Below, piece after piece: positions 11,973 to 23,659 of a DNA stretch of 64,000 nt (positions are counted from its first letter, which is position 1; each line of letters begins with the position of its first letter). A program made the position numbers and the translations under genes. The notes beneath the pieces were generated by a model. The model was not told where the DNA came from. It was given only the letters and a program-made list of their open reading frames with translations, and did not search any database. Origin of the DNA: Lentinus brumalis (lineage: Eukaryota; Basidiomycota; Agaricomycetes; Polyporales; Polyporaceae); NCBI GenBank assembly GCA_001792895.1, contig MARA01000004.1, positions 1,054,001-1,118,000 on the forward strand, given 5' to 3'.

Positions 11973-13521
11973 ATGTCCTTGTACTCGAACCGCATCCTCC
12001 GATATGTGCCTTCGTTCTCTAGCATCCTCCTGATCTCCTCACTTTTGCGCGTCGCCCTCATCATCTACAGCGAATGGCACGATGCGCATTCAGTCGTGAA
12101 GTACACGGACGTGGACTATCGCGTCTTCAGTGACGCGGCACGCTTCGTGCTCAATCCAACTCCGGAGAACCGTGCGGAGGGTCCGCTTGCTCGATGCCTG
12201 CATGTTGGGAGGTGGGTAGCATCCGAGCCCCTGCATACTGGTCTGACTCTGAATACGTTGTCGTCCTGACAGCCCATACACGCGGGAAACATACCGCTAC
12301 ACACCCCTGCTCGCGATCCTCCTGGCCCCGAACGAATGGCTGCATCCATCCTTTGGGAAGTTTCTTTTCGCGGCTTCGGACATCATAGCAGGACTGCTCA
12401 TGTACAAACTGCTGGTGTCCGTCATCCTCCCAACCGCACCCAAGGATGGCAACACGTCGGAACAGAAGCCCGACTCGCGTGCGCCGCAGAGCGTGGAGGG
12501 GGAGGAAGCCGTACGACGACAAGCAACGTTCCTGGTCTCTCTGCACCTTCTTAGCCCTCTGGTCTTCACCATATCTACGCGCGGCTCGTCTGAGTCCGTC
12601 CTCTCGCTCTTCGTGCTGGCTACGCTCTACTACGCACTCCAGGACAGATGGGACCTCTCCGCGGTACTCCTCGGGCTGTCTACCCACTGGAAGATATACC
12701 CCTTCATCTACGGCGTTGCGTGCCTCGGTGTTATTGGGAGTCGGAAAGGCACAGGGCGGGGTTGGGAGGGATGGGTGCGGTCAATCGTGGACGCACGCAC
12801 GATCAGGTTTGCAGTGATCAGCGGGATGACCTTCGTTGGTCTTGGTGCCGCCATGTATGCCATGTGAGTACTTGACAGCTTTCCCCCATCATTCTGCAGA
12901 CAGTGCTGACATGTGCGCGACAGATGGGGACAGCCGTTCCTCGAAGAGTCCTACCTATATCACCTGCACCGGCTCGACCACCGACACAACTTCTCCCCGT
13001 ACTTCTACCTCGTCTACCTCACCTACCCGAACGCCTCGTCGGTTCCCGAGCCGTCAATATGGAAGCGACTTCTGCGGTCCCCGCTGACGAGCTTTGTCCC
13101 GCAGATGACGCTTGCACTCGGGACGGGCTTGCTGTTCGGCCGACGGAAGGTGGACCTAGTATTCGCATGGTTTGTACAGACATTCGTCTTCGTTGTGTTC
13201 AACAAGGTCTGCACATCACAGGTGAGTACGCAGTGCAGATGGGTGATCGCTCCTCATTGCTGATGCGAAAGACTGCAGTACTTCCTGTGGTACACACTGT
13301 TCTTGCCGCTGCTTGTCCCGAGGCTCTCCATGTCCTCTCGCCGTGCTCTTGCGTACGGGGCTGTGTGGATAGGCACCCAGGCGCTGTGGCTGGCAGAGGC
13401 CTACAAGTTGGAGTTCCTCGCGCAGAACGTCTTCTTCGGACTGTGGATCAGGAGCTTAATCTACGTGGTCGGGAATTGCTGGGTCCTTGCAGGGATCATG
13501 GACGCGTATTCACGGGCATGA
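11973..13521 (+). CDS. GPI14: GPI mannosyltransferase 1 (PIG-M / Gpi14)
   Basis: This ER enzyme adds the first alpha-1,4-mannose to GlcN-(acyl)PI during GPI anchor synthesis, using dolichol-phosphate mannose. Exons: 11973-12211, 12273-12863, 12924-13221, 13279-13521. The luminal DxD motif is in [16 protein letters not shown], just after the first membrane span. [47 protein letters not shown] and [12 protein letters not shown] are family hallmarks. Multiple membrane spans follow, to [18 protein letters not shown]. Its catalytic partner would be a PIG-X/Pbn1 subunit, not in this window. Length about 456 residues, normal for fungi. Confidence 0.93.
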
Positions 13522-13646
13522 AGACGTCGAGCTGTTTCAATAGAGTTACGATGCAAAGCTGGGACAATCCTGGATACTGTACACGGTGGCAGCCACTCAA
13601 TCCCGCATTCTTCCCGTAAATGGAATCCGTATGTAGATGGTATCGT

Positions 13647-14221
13647 TCATCCGTGTAGGAGCTTCTGGTCGATGAGGTCCTTCGTAAATCCTTCCGCGCC
13701 GTCTCGCACTTCGATGACTTTGCTGACGTCCGCCTTTGCAGACTCGTGTCAGGCGAGACTCTCATTGAGAACATAGTGACACATACCGTGGACTGGAAGT
13801 CCAGCAAGGCACTTGCATGAAGTGTCAAGAGACTTATCTCGCTTGACGTCGGTGCCCAATTGACGAGGACGAGCGGGAAACTCTTCCTTCCATCCGAATG
13901 ATTGAGCTCATAAGACAACACGACGTATCTTGGCGAGTTCTCGGGGAGCTCTAGATGTGCGCGCGCGTCGAAGGTTGACGGAGCGGTGGAAGGAGGACGG
14001 CCGATCTAGCACGATGGCCAACGGGGTAGTGAAGGTACGGGCACACCTTCTGCTAGGTCCTCGATGCTGATATCGTCGTACTGCTCGACCTCCTCCATCA
14101 CCAACTTCTGCTTGTTGATCTTGATGACGATGGCGGCATGGCCCGCGTTGCGCCTTGCGAAGCGGAACTTGCGGAGGGAGGTCTTGAGCTCCTGGGGGAT
14201 ATCGACGGTATGGGACTGCAT
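13647..14221 (-). CDS. GMF1: glia maturation factor homologue (ADF-H domain)
   Basis: GMF is an ADF/cofilin-fold protein that binds Arp2/3 and debranches actin. Minus-strand exons: 14047-14221, 13787-13950, about 13647-13733. The sequence opens MQSHTVDIPQELKTSLRK, then FRFARRNAGHAAIVIKINK, EEVEQYDDISIEDLAE, and NSPRYVVLSYELNH. It continues with GRKSFPLVLVNWAP and ends with DVSKVIEVRDGAEGFTKDL, all typical of fungal GMF (about 140 residues). The gene is convergent with GPI14 (126 bp gap) and divergent from the MFS transporter at 14635. Confidence 0.93.
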
Positions 14222-14634
14222 GGGGCCATGTCGGGGATATCGAGGGCGATCGGAACGTAGTACACAGAGTCAGCCAGAGCTCGGAGTGCGGTAGGAACAC
14301 AGACCATGGTCACGGCTCGGATTGAGGTGATATATATGACCCTTGCGGTGGGTATGGACGAGGACTGCACGGTGACCTACGCTGCTGAGATGTCGGGATA
14401 TCTGATAAGATGACCGGATGTACTTTCAATCTGATTAGATGGTGTATTTGCGGTTCGTGATTGGACCGTGGACGGTTGCCGGAGACCCAGCGGAGACCCT
14501 TGTGGCATTCGAGCTTCTCAGCGGCCGATACTGTAAGTATGCTCATGCAATCCTGGCATTCGCCGCAGCGGCGATCTTCGCTTGGCCGCATGTGCAAGCG
14601 TCCGATACGCCTTGAAGGTTGAGCTCTTACCACC
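14222..14634. promoter_or_regulatory. shared divergent promoter region, GMF1 (-) and MFS transporter (+)
   Basis: 413 bp between two divergent start codons. Antisense ORFs here have no recognisable family. A TATATATGA run at about 14331-14339 lies 110-120 nt from the GMF start and could act as a TATA element for it. Confidence 0.4.
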
Positions 14635-16753
14635 ATGTCTGACGCGCCGTTGCTCGAGGATGAGACCGCGACGGAGGGTACGCAAAGTTTGTGGCGCCCA
14701 CGCTCATGCTAGTCTAATCATGCTGTCTTTGCAGCTGTATCAGCCCTGCGTCGCGAGAACAACGAGGCCGTCGCGCATGCGGAGGAACCCACCAAGTCGC
14801 GACGGCTCAAGGCGTCCCCGATATGGTACGTCTCTACTGTACTACTCATGATCGTATCTGACAGGCCCTTGTTTCGCGTAGGATGTTGGCCTTGGTCGCG
14901 GTTGCTGCCATCTCGACCTCCGGGACTGTCGCACCTCGGGTCGAGATATATACTCGGACTATCTGCCGTGACTTCGGACTGGACATGGGCTATGAGCAAT
15001 GCCGGTCAAATCCCAAGGTGCAGGCGTCCGCCGCGCAATTGATGGCGGTCATATCTGCGTTGTCCGGGTTGCTTTCGACCGTGTCTGCCGCTTGGTGGGG
15101 CTCGGTGAGTGCACGTCGAACGTTGTTCGTTGTGCGCTTGCTGAGAAATGAATGGTTTTGCAGCTGTCAGATTGTTATGGACGTATGTGGGTACTGAGCT
15201 TCAACGTTGGCGGGCTCATGTTATCGGATATGACCTTCTTGACGGTTGCGCACTACTGGGAGACGTTACCTGGGACCTACTGGTGGTTCGCGCTTGGGCC
15301 TATCATAGAGGGCGCCGTCGGAGGTCGGTCAACCCACAATTCTGACTCGGAATCACTTGTGGGACTGACAACACGACCTCACAGGCATATCCGTGGCTTC
15401 GATCATCATGCATGCATATATTTCCGACTGTTCTGACCCAACAGCCCGATCGCGAGCGTTCTCGCAACTAATGGGCCTGCTGTTCGTCGGCATGAGCATC
15501 GGCCCTCTGCTGTCTGGCTTCATCATGCGCACCACCAAGCAGCTCCTCCCGGTGTTCTACGCCACGACGGCGATCGATACTACCGTGACGCTGGCCGTGT
15601 GGTTCATCATGCCGGAATCTCTGCCCCGCGCGGAGATGAAGAAACATCGCGCTGCTCGAGACGAGCGCAGGGCGGCGATGGGCACGGGGCTCGTGGGGTG
15701 GCTGAAGCGCGTCGGAAGCACGTTCGACGTCGTATCCCCGCTCTCGGTGCTGCTCCCGAGAAAGGTCGAGCATGCTGGGAGCAAGACATTCATGGATTGG
15801 AACATGACTATCCTTGGTGCCGCATATGGGTTCGGGACCTTCATCCAGGTTTGCTGTCCTGTAATGCGGATTCGTGAGGCTCATCTAACAAATTTGGATA
15901 GGCTGCAATATACCAGCAAATACAATACGCATCGTCATTCTTTGAGTGGACTTCAGATATAGTACGCATGCCATTGAACGTCATCGCAACGTTATTGACC
16001 GCTGACCATGTGTAGGTCAGCTACTGGCTGGGTATCATGCACATCGCGAAGGCAGTCTACCTGACGCTGCTGTTTCCTGGTATGTCTGCATCTGACATTG
16101 TTCGGGACGCACTCTTACGTTCTTTTGGCAGGTCTTGTGAGAATCCTCGTCTTCTTGTGGGCCCGGCGACGGCGCTCGCTGGCCGGGGAGTCGCAGCCCC
16201 TCCTGCGCGATGAGCAACAGACACCAAATGACGACAAGTCGAAGAAAGTCACACCAACAGCTGCGCTGGATTTGTGGCTGGCCCGCGCAGCCGTTCTCCT
16301 GGACATGTTTTTCTACGCCCTCACGTTCGGCACCAAGTCGGGCCTCCTCTTCGGCCTGTACACATCGTGCATCGCGTTTGGCACCCACTTCGGCCCAACG
16401 GTGCAAAGCTTGGCACTAGATCTCTACACTCGCAGCGGAGAGACGGACACCGGACGCCTCTTGGGAGCGTTGACTGTGATCTCCGCACTCAGGTATGTCA
16501 CCCTGCACACAGACTGCCCGAGGTTTGTCAATGTTCATGACGCTTTTGTCACTCCAGCTCTCACATAATCGGCCCGGCGTTGTTTGGCTTCATCTACATG
16601 AAGACAGTCGCGACGCTGCCCGGCGCGTTCTACCTCCTGCAATGCGCAGCACTGTTCATCAGCTTGGTTCTGCTGTCCTTCGTCCAGCTGCGCAAGGATC
16701 CAAAGGTTGATGGCGATTCACCGCGGGAGACTGCGGCATCTGCGGAATCGTGA
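14635..16753 (+). CDS. major facilitator superfamily transporter (first of tandem pair)
   Basis: A proton-coupled or facilitative transporter of unknown substrate. Exons: 14635-14677, 14735-14825, 14882-15104, 15164-15323, 15385-15848, 15902-15961, 16016-16079, 16132-16492, 16558-16753. A short acidic cytosolic leader precedes about twelve membrane spans. The loop 2-3 signature is LSDCYGRMWVL (the usual Arg after SD is Cys here), and the second half carries TARSRAFSQLMGLLFVGM and GPLLSGFIMRTT. A central charged loop (ARRRRSLAGESQPLLRDEQQ) separates the halves. It is a paralogue of the next gene, with introns in the same positions and phases (before LSD, after EG..GG, after NAL/SAL). Substrate cannot be inferred from sequence. 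Confidence 0.85.
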
Positions 16754-17358
16754 GGCGACCTTCGGGACAGAAGGTAATGGCAGTCGAAGTTTGTGAAGGT
16801 CGGGGAGGTGGTGCGGACGAGGTCCAAACCGCATCCGTTTCGTTGTATCATACGGGCCAATCTACGGGCCAAGATAAGCTGCAGCAGTTGGTAAGCTTGG
16901 TGCCAAACAATTTACTATTGCTGTAGGGTGCGATCGTCTGTCATTACGGACTGAACGGTACTCGGAAGTTCGACCTCCCTCTCGAGAGTTTGAGATGACG
17001 CGACTGCGCAGGTGCAGGCTGCGGCTCTCCGTGCGCGGCGAGGCAAAGTATATCGCAACCTCGTGTACACAAGCTCATCCAATACGGATACAAAGTTGAT
17101 CGTGGCACGCATGCCGCATGCCTGGGGCCGAGCTGGCGTAATCTCACGGCCAGGTGCATGACATAGCCGTCCTCCTCCTGCCCACCGTTCATCTCTCCAC
17201 CGTCGCCCCAAGATACCCCCGCCCACAACCTACAAGAGCCTCCGCTAGGGTCCGCGCACGCACCTGCTGAAGACCACTCTCGTTATCCTTCACAAGAGCC
17301 TCGCTGAGCGCTTCGGCGTCGGTGTCTCACGTTTCCCCGCATCCTGCGCGCTCAAACG
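16754..17358. other. intergenic between tandem MFS genes
   Basis: 605 bp holding the 3' end of the first and promoter of the second MFS gene. ORFs of about 100 codons occur on the minus strand without conserved features. No repeats were seen. Confidence 0.4.
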
Positions 17359-19981
17359 ATGTCACGGTCCTCCTCGCCCGACGTCAGTGTCCCTCTGCTG
17401 CGCGCCGACTCCGCAACGCGCTCCCGCTCGCGTCCTGGCTCGCGTCCTGGCTCGCGTCCTGGCTCCCGCCCTGGTTCACGTCCGCGCAATTCGAGGCAGT
17501 CGACCGCGAGCTCGTATCAATACTCGCATGACCCGCAGGATTTCATCAACCCAGGCGCGGCGACGATTAGCGAAGAAGACAACGAGCTCCTGCAAGAGCT
17601 CGTGCACCCACACCACCTACACCATCTTGCTGAGGAGACACTCATTGAAGATGTCGACCAGGCAGCGGTGGGAGAGGAGGAGGAGGAGGAGGAGTTTGAC
17701 GAGGATTGGAGATCGAAGCTGCCCTGGTGGAAGCGGCCTTCTCCCTGGTGGTGCGTCCTATCCCGTCCGTCGCTGTACCTCTATTGAGCACCTTGTTTCT
17801 ATGATAGGTTCATCGCGTATGTGCCCTTCGCGGCCATCGCACTAACTATCACTGCAGCAGCCAAGATCGAGCTGTTCACGTACTTGGTTTGCCAGACCCA
17901 CAAGCCGGTGTACAATCCCGATCAAGGAGGCGACATGGGCGACATGTTATCCGCCGTTGGAGAACATGTCGTCTCTTACATCACGGGTGAGTTCCACACC
18001 ATCGCGCGACTGGTGCGAGGTTCTGAAGCTCGCATTAGAACCAGGTCAGCGAGCCTGCCAGCAGGATCCCGTCGTGCAGGCTGCAGTCGCGAAGCTGACG
18101 GTGATCATGACTACGACAATGGGGGTCCTCACTTGTATGACGACGGCCTGGTGGGGTTCAGTACGTGTTTGCAATATACTATATCGTGGAGGTTGCCCAT
18201 GCTGACCTATCCGCCAGCTCTCGGACCGGTATGGTCGCACGAAAGTTTTGAGTTGTGCTGTAATCGGAGTCCTCATGATGGACTTGAACTTACTCTGCGT
18301 CTTCTGGTTCTACAACTACATCCCTGGTGGCTACTGGTTCCTGGTCTCTGGTCCATTGCTGGAAGGCCTCCTTGGCGGTGAGTTCACGACCGATGCCATG
18401 ACGTAGTGGATTCTGAACGAGAAGCGCTGATAATCTACCAGGTCAAGCCCTCATCAGTGCAACGATCCATGCATACATAGCTGACACCACACCACCTGCA
18501 CTCCGGTGAGCGTGCTCCAACGCAGAGTTTTTGTTTCGCTCATCATGCACGCATCAGCTCGGGCATCTTCTCCCTGCACATGGGTCTCCTCTTCACCGGA
18601 GTGGGTATCGGACCAACGCTCGGCGGGCTCATCATCCGATTCACTGGGCAATTCATCTACGTCTTCTACATCTCCGCCGCGATTCACTGCGTATATGCAC
18701 TACTCGTGTGGTTCATCATCCCGGAGTCTCTTTCCCGGACCGAACTGCTTCGTGCACGGCAGCGTCACAAGGAGGCGGATGCAGAGTACCGCTCTGCCAA
18801 TGCCCATGGCGGTTTCCTAGTCTTTCTCAAGAGACTCTTTGCCTTCCTGACCCCGCTCAGCTTGTTCTTCCCCGTCGATCTCAACGGCGGGAATCCGGCG
18901 AAGGGGAAGAGGAGAGACTGGAGTCTATTTTTCCTCGTGGTCGCCTTTGGGCTCACGGTATCCTTGCTGGTACGTCCCTTCACGATATCGTCAAGAACAC
19001 AATTTCACTTATTCTTCAGGGGTTGTACCTATATATCATACAATATTTGACTGGCGTGTATGGATGGAACACAGAACAAGTAAGCAATTCCTTTGTATAG
19101 TGGATGTCGCACGATTCACGACTGTCCCAGGTTGGTTACTGGTTTAGCTCAAACGGCGTCGCGCGAGCTATATTCTTGACTCTAATTCTTCCTTGTAAGC
19201 TCACTGTTCTCAAACTCATACTGTGGCATGCTGACACGCTCACGCTCACTACTCTAGCGGTCATTGCATGGACGAAGAACAGATCGCGCCGAATCCAACT
19301 CCCAACGGAAGGCGAGCAGGAACCCCTCGAGAGTCCCACCCGGCCCCGAATCGCCCGTTCGCCCTCTGTCGGTCCTAGCGCCCCGCACTCACCGAAGTTC
19401 GATCTCATGCTGGCCCGAGTCTCGCTCGGTATCGAGGTCGTGGTATATGCCCTCTTGGTATTCAGCACGAACGGCCTTATGTTCGCCGCCTGTACCGCCC
19501 TTGGCGCGCTGGGCATGGGCTTCAGCCCAGCCGTGCAGTCGATCGCCCTCACGCTGTACAACCGGCGGGGCGGCAAGGACACGGGCAAGCTGTTCGGCGC
19601 GATGAGCGTCGTGAATGCGTTGAGGTGCGTTCTCAGCCGTCTGTCTGTCTGTGCGGCTGTTACTGATGTCCACGGATTGCGTGCAGCTCGCAGGTGTTTG
19701 GGCCGTTCGTCTACGGACTGACCTACGCACGCACCGTCGGGACGTTCCCGAAGATGATTTTCATCGTGGCGTGCGGCGTCGTGACCATCGCGTTCATCCT
19801 CATGTTCTTCGTGCGGATTCCCAAGGAGGATACGCCCGGCCTTGCGGACGACGTCGAAGAGCAAGCCGGCACTGGCGAGGCGGGCCCTCGCCTCGAGCGC
19901 GAAGATACCCTCGTCGACGCGCCTGAGCCCCTCATCGTCGTGGATGATGAGGATAGGGGGCGAAAGATTGTCAAGCCATGA
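17359..19981 (+). CDS. major facilitator superfamily transporter (second of tandem pair, long repetitive leader)
   Basis: Exons: 17359-17750, 17808-17986, 18039-18160, 18218-18377, 18442-18505, 18558-18969, 19020-19079, 19131-19194, 19258-19624, 19687-19981. The cytosolic leader of about 130 residues has an RPGS repeat (four RPGSRPGS-type units) and an acidic Glu run before KLPWWKRPSPWW and the first membrane span. The transporter core has GSLSDRYGRTKVL (canonical loop 2-3 motif), ATIHAYIADTTPPALRSG and GLLFTGVGIGPTLGGLIIR. An acidic C-terminal tail ends DRGRKIVKP. Same intron positions as the gene upstream, so a tandem duplication. The leader is much longer than in the first copy (about 43 residues) and looks expanded. 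Substrate unknown. Confidence 0.87.
17427..17487 (+). repeat. 12-bp coding tandem repeat (RPGS units)
   Basis: Four to five head-to-tail copies of a 12-nt unit close to GCGTCCTGGCTC, encoding repeated Arg-Pro-Gly-Ser near the start of the second MFS transporter. The period is in frame, so copy-number change would lengthen the cytosolic leader without breaking the reading frame. Confidence 0.85.
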
Positions 19982-20299
19982 ATGAGTCCAGATCAAGCAA
20001 GACTTTCCGTCTCTTACTGTCTCGCTTCACACACACGGATTGTGCACTATTTCATATCCTATGGTCCAAGATCTCATCGCTGGAACTCCTCCTGGGGATC
20101 TCTAGTGCGCACTAGTACCTGTACTTTTAGATAGAGCATATGTACCCACACGTCTACCCATGCCTTGAGTGCTTCGGCAAATATCAAGACGTGAAGATAT
20201 CCGGGGCCGGGTTGCAAGCGTCGCTCCGCGTCTACAAGCAAATAAACATAGCGTAGAGTCCGTGGTAGAGTACACACGTAACAGATTGAATTGTCCATA
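19982..20299. other. convergent 3' region
   Basis: 318 bp between the stops of the second MFS gene (+) and the inositol phosphatase (-). It should contain both 3' UTRs. Nothing else is supported. Confidence 0.4.
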
Positions 20300-21841
20300 T
20301 CAGGGCAGCAATAGCTCCTGGTCTGCCGACCTTACTGTCCACCAACGGTAGGCACCAATGCTGAGGAACAGATTCCCAATACCGAAGATGGCAGACCCTG
20401 CGCCAAGCAGCGTGAGCAACCACCAAGTGTAGCCGACTAGGCGATCCAGGGTACGGCCAGTGTACTTCTTGACGTTCGTCCAAGGATCAGGAATGGGATG
20501 GTATCCTTCAGGTAGTCGAAGAACAGGCACGGACGCAGTGTTGTGCGCTGGCGGCGGAAGTAATAGTACAGAAACAACAGGTTTCTTGTAGGGGAAACAC
20601 GTCTGTCAGCTCGGATGTAGTAGTAGGTAGGTACAGCCGGAGTCACGTACGTGGTCAGACGTAGTGTAGGCTGGTATAGCGGTGTACAACACGTTGGTGA
20701 TGTGAGAATCTTGCGGGGTATCCGGAGAGTCGGTATGTGTGGCATACATGATGCGATCGGTCCAAGCCGGCATTCGCTTGAAGCTGTGAAGGTAGCCCAG
20801 TCAGCCTCGTAGCGTAGACGTGCACGGAAGAGTGGCATACTCATATTGGTCCACCTCGCCCAACTTGTACTTGTAGCTGCACTTGAACCGCCAGAACTCG
20901 CCTTCGCGGAAGGACTGGAAGATCGTGCCCTTCATGTCGCGTTCGATCATGAGCTGATCGTACTCCTTGAGTGCGGACCGGCCTTCTTCGGTAGACAAGC
21001 TCTGTACAAGGGCGGATAATTGCTCGGGTACCGCAAGACTGTGGGAGGGAGGCAGGGACAGTCGGAAGTTCAGGTCGCCGAAGAAGAACAAGTGCGAAGT
21101 GGAGAACATGGTGGTGGGAGCTATGGAATCCGAACCGGGCAGCGGCGGGAATAGCAGGCTGCTGACAATGTGATGGTAATCTGCTATCCGACGAGCATTC
21201 TTGTGAGCGTGTGCAGTGAGGTGTGCACACACGAACCTGGTGGTGCGGCCCGCAGTCAGCAGACTTCAGTACAGCATAGGAGCTTGTGAAGGCGTACGTG
21301 TAGACTTCTCCGACCCCGCTGTCCTCGTCTGGCACACGGAAGCGTACACTGACAGCACCCTTGTTTCCCATGAACGCAGGCCCACATCCCGTCCACTGTG
21401 TTTGCACATCACATGCCCTCCGCCCAATTCCGTCGTCACGTCCATATACCAAGAGCGCGACACCGACGTTGACAACCTTGGCAATCAGTGTATAGCGTTC
21501 CTTGTTCGGGGCGTGTTGCTCAATTTGAGAGAGAATGAGGGCGTTCCGGTTCTCGATGACATGCTTGGACAACCCAGCCACTGTATTGCGAGCCGCCACA
21601 TTCAATCCTTATGCGACCGTGGGCTCAGGAGGTGACACTCACAGCCAAGATGCAGAGGTAGTAGCTCCTGGAAGCCTACAGCGACAATGTCGGGTGCGCG
21701 CGGTTCGCGCGAGAGGAATGTCGAGACCTGGAGAGTGGGCGCGAGCCAGTCTACGAGGTCCTGGGGAAGCCCACGTTCTGCCTGGAGGTTGGTGTTGTAC
21801 GAGGCGATCTGAACAATGGGGCGTGCATTGTCGAAGGGCAT
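20300..21841 (-). CDS. inositol polyphosphate 5-phosphatase with C-terminal hydrophobic tail
   Basis: Hydrolyses the 5-phosphate of phosphoinositides and soluble inositol phosphates. Start MPFDNARPIVQIASYNTNLQ gives the catalytic N motif, followed by PDIVAVGFQE and, after the first intron, GLSKHVIENRNALILSQIEQ. GNKGAVSVRF is present. An intron (donor GTACGC after ..VYT) leads to FVCAHLTAHAHKNARR, then FFGDLNFRLSLP, SFKRMPAWTDRIMY and TTSDH|KPVVSV. These are the family signatures (DLNF, PAWTDR, SDH). After the catalytic domain the tail holds two hydrophobic spans (TWWLLTLLGAGSAIFGIG and NLFLSIGAYRWW), so the enzyme is likely membrane-anchored by its C-terminus. At least four introns; no frame breaks. 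Confidence 0.9.
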
Positions 21842-22175
21842 CCTGAGATGTATATGTATACAAGAGCAGCTAGGGCGTGTTCAGGGTATAGATGGAGGCA
21901 TAAGTTACAGTAGTATCCTAGCATAGTGAGAGCAGCCGGCTCATGCCGTCATATGAGGCACTTGGCGCTGGCCAACACCCACGTCCCAATCAGGCAGGTA
22001 ACGTTGTCGATTAACCACCAGACTAGTTCGCTTGAAAGTTCGAAAGTTCGCTCAGCTATCAAGTATATGGATCCGACCACTGTACTAGCAAACACGACTT
22101 GGAGATGGAAGTGTATATCGCAATAAGTATGACATGCTTTCGACTCGAATTCAGTGTCCAGTGTAGGACCGTAAC
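21842..22175. other. intergenic, nothing recognised
   Basis: 334 bp between the phosphatase start and the stop of the secreted protein, both minus strand. A short direct repeat GAAAGTTC occurs twice at about 22034-22050. No gene is seen. Confidence 0.35.
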
Positions 22176-23659
22176 CTAAGAACAGCTACAAGTAGAAACA
22201 TCGGGACTCTGTCCAAAGGGGCACGTTCCAGCTGGGGCAGTCGTTAATGTCAGTATACGCACGCCATACCATATGCTGGCACAACTCACCTGCGCCAAAG
22301 GCGTATAGGCCAAGATTCACACTCCCGTAGATTCCAGCATTGACTCCATCGAGCTGCGTGTTCACAATCCCTTGCAACTCGGCGTTGCGAGGCGCACGCT
22401 GGCAGTAAGGCGTAGCGGGCACAACACCGTTGACGTTGATCGCGTTACGGGGATGCTGGCGGTACGCAATCGCGTTTGCGATGAGTGCATCGGCGTTCGT
22501 TACCCCAGGGGACTTGGCGAAGTCGATCATGGCGTCGGCATTGTCCTGTTGTGCGCATGGGTCCGCATCACCGAGCAGCGCATTGATGCCGTCGAGACCT
22601 GCGAGAGTGACACAGGGCTCGTTCGTGAAGATGTCGCCGCCACTGACAAGCTGAACGTGGACTGTGAGTAACTACATACAGACTTGTAACCGTAGAACGA
22701 CGTACGCAGAGGTCTTGCCATGACTGAGCAACGTCGGGAAGGTCCGTCTGTGCGATGCGCCTACTGATGGTGCTGTTGGTAGACCCGTCGGTCGGACTGG
22801 CCGTAGCGGCTGAGCTGGACACATCCGTCACAGTGGCAATCGCAGTCGCAGTCACGTTCACTGCCGCGGCGCTGGAGCTGATGGACGAGCTGGGGATGGA
22901 CGAGGTGACAACAATGGAAGTGGAATTGAGGGAATCCGTAGCAGACGGGTCTGCGGTAGCTGGCTCTGTTGCAGATGCATCCGTTGCCGACAGGGCCGTG
23001 GATGACGGGTCTGCGGCCGATGAATCGGTCGCAGAAGCCGCGGCGGACGTCAATGATGGGGTGGAAACAACTGTGCCAGAAGCTAGCGCCAAGCATGCGG
23101 GAGGGATGTTCGTCGGGATGTCGAACGAGATCCCCGTGCCCGTAGGTGCAGCAGCGTCCGTGGACACCGAGGTACCTGAATCGGAGTCGGTGGCACTCGA
23201 AGGTGAAGAGGAATCTGTCGCGGACGCGTCATCGGTCGATGTTGGGAGAGCAGACACGTCTGTCGCAGACGCATCGGTCGTGGTGTCTGTGGCGGTCGGG
23301 GAGGACAACTCCGTCGCCGTCCCGTTAAAAGAGTCGGTGGCCGTAGAAATGGTTATGACGGACGAATCGGTGGGATTAGCGGAGTCTGTTGCAACAACCG
23401 AGGTTGCTAGGTCTGTGGAAGACACGATGGAATTGGTAGAGGAAGGAGCATCCGGTGCGTTCGCAGATGATGTGATAGAAGACACTGAGAGGGTCTGACT
23501 GGAGGCTTGGCTGGATGAAGTGCTGATAGATGAGTCACTGTGTATGGAGTAGAGTTAACTGGAAGATGAGTCTATTCACGGAAGGACATACCTAGGAAGA
23601 GGAAGGCCACGAGCGGAGAGTATAGTGGTCAATATAGCGTAGAGAGCGAGAAGACGCAT
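22176..23659 (-). CDS. secreted Ser/Thr/Asp-rich protein with the conserved C-terminal domain
   Basis: Probably a heavily O-glycosylated extracellular or wall protein. Minus-strand exons: 23592-23659, 22706-23537, 22290-22650, 22176-22231. A signal peptide (MRLLALYAILTTILSARGLP) is followed by about 250 residues rich in Ser, Thr, Ala and Asp with imperfect SATDSS/DASATD motifs. Near its middle is a short FDIPTNIPPACLAL segment. The C-terminal domain begins RRIAQTDLPDVAQSWQDLC and continues VSGGDIFTNEPCVTLAGL, DADPCAQQDNADAMIDFAKS, HPRNAINVNGVVPATPYC and ends GTCPFGQSPDVSTCSCS. It aligns residue by residue with the C-terminus of the gene at 6981-8493 (GSCPFGKKPDTKTCTCK), and the last intron is in the same phase. 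Here the CBM19-like modules are replaced by the Ser/Thr-rich stalk. Function unknown. Confidence 0.8.

Noticed and set aside
12151..12687. 178-codon minus-strand ORF
   Set aside because: Antisense to GPI14 exons; the plus frame has clear PIG-M motifs.
19136..19996. 286-codon minus-strand ORF
   Set aside because: Antisense to the last exons of the second MFS gene; no family resemblance.
22755..23498. 247-codon plus-strand ORF
   Set aside because: Antisense to the Ser/Thr-rich exon; its valine/serine-rich content is the mirror of the repetitive real frame.
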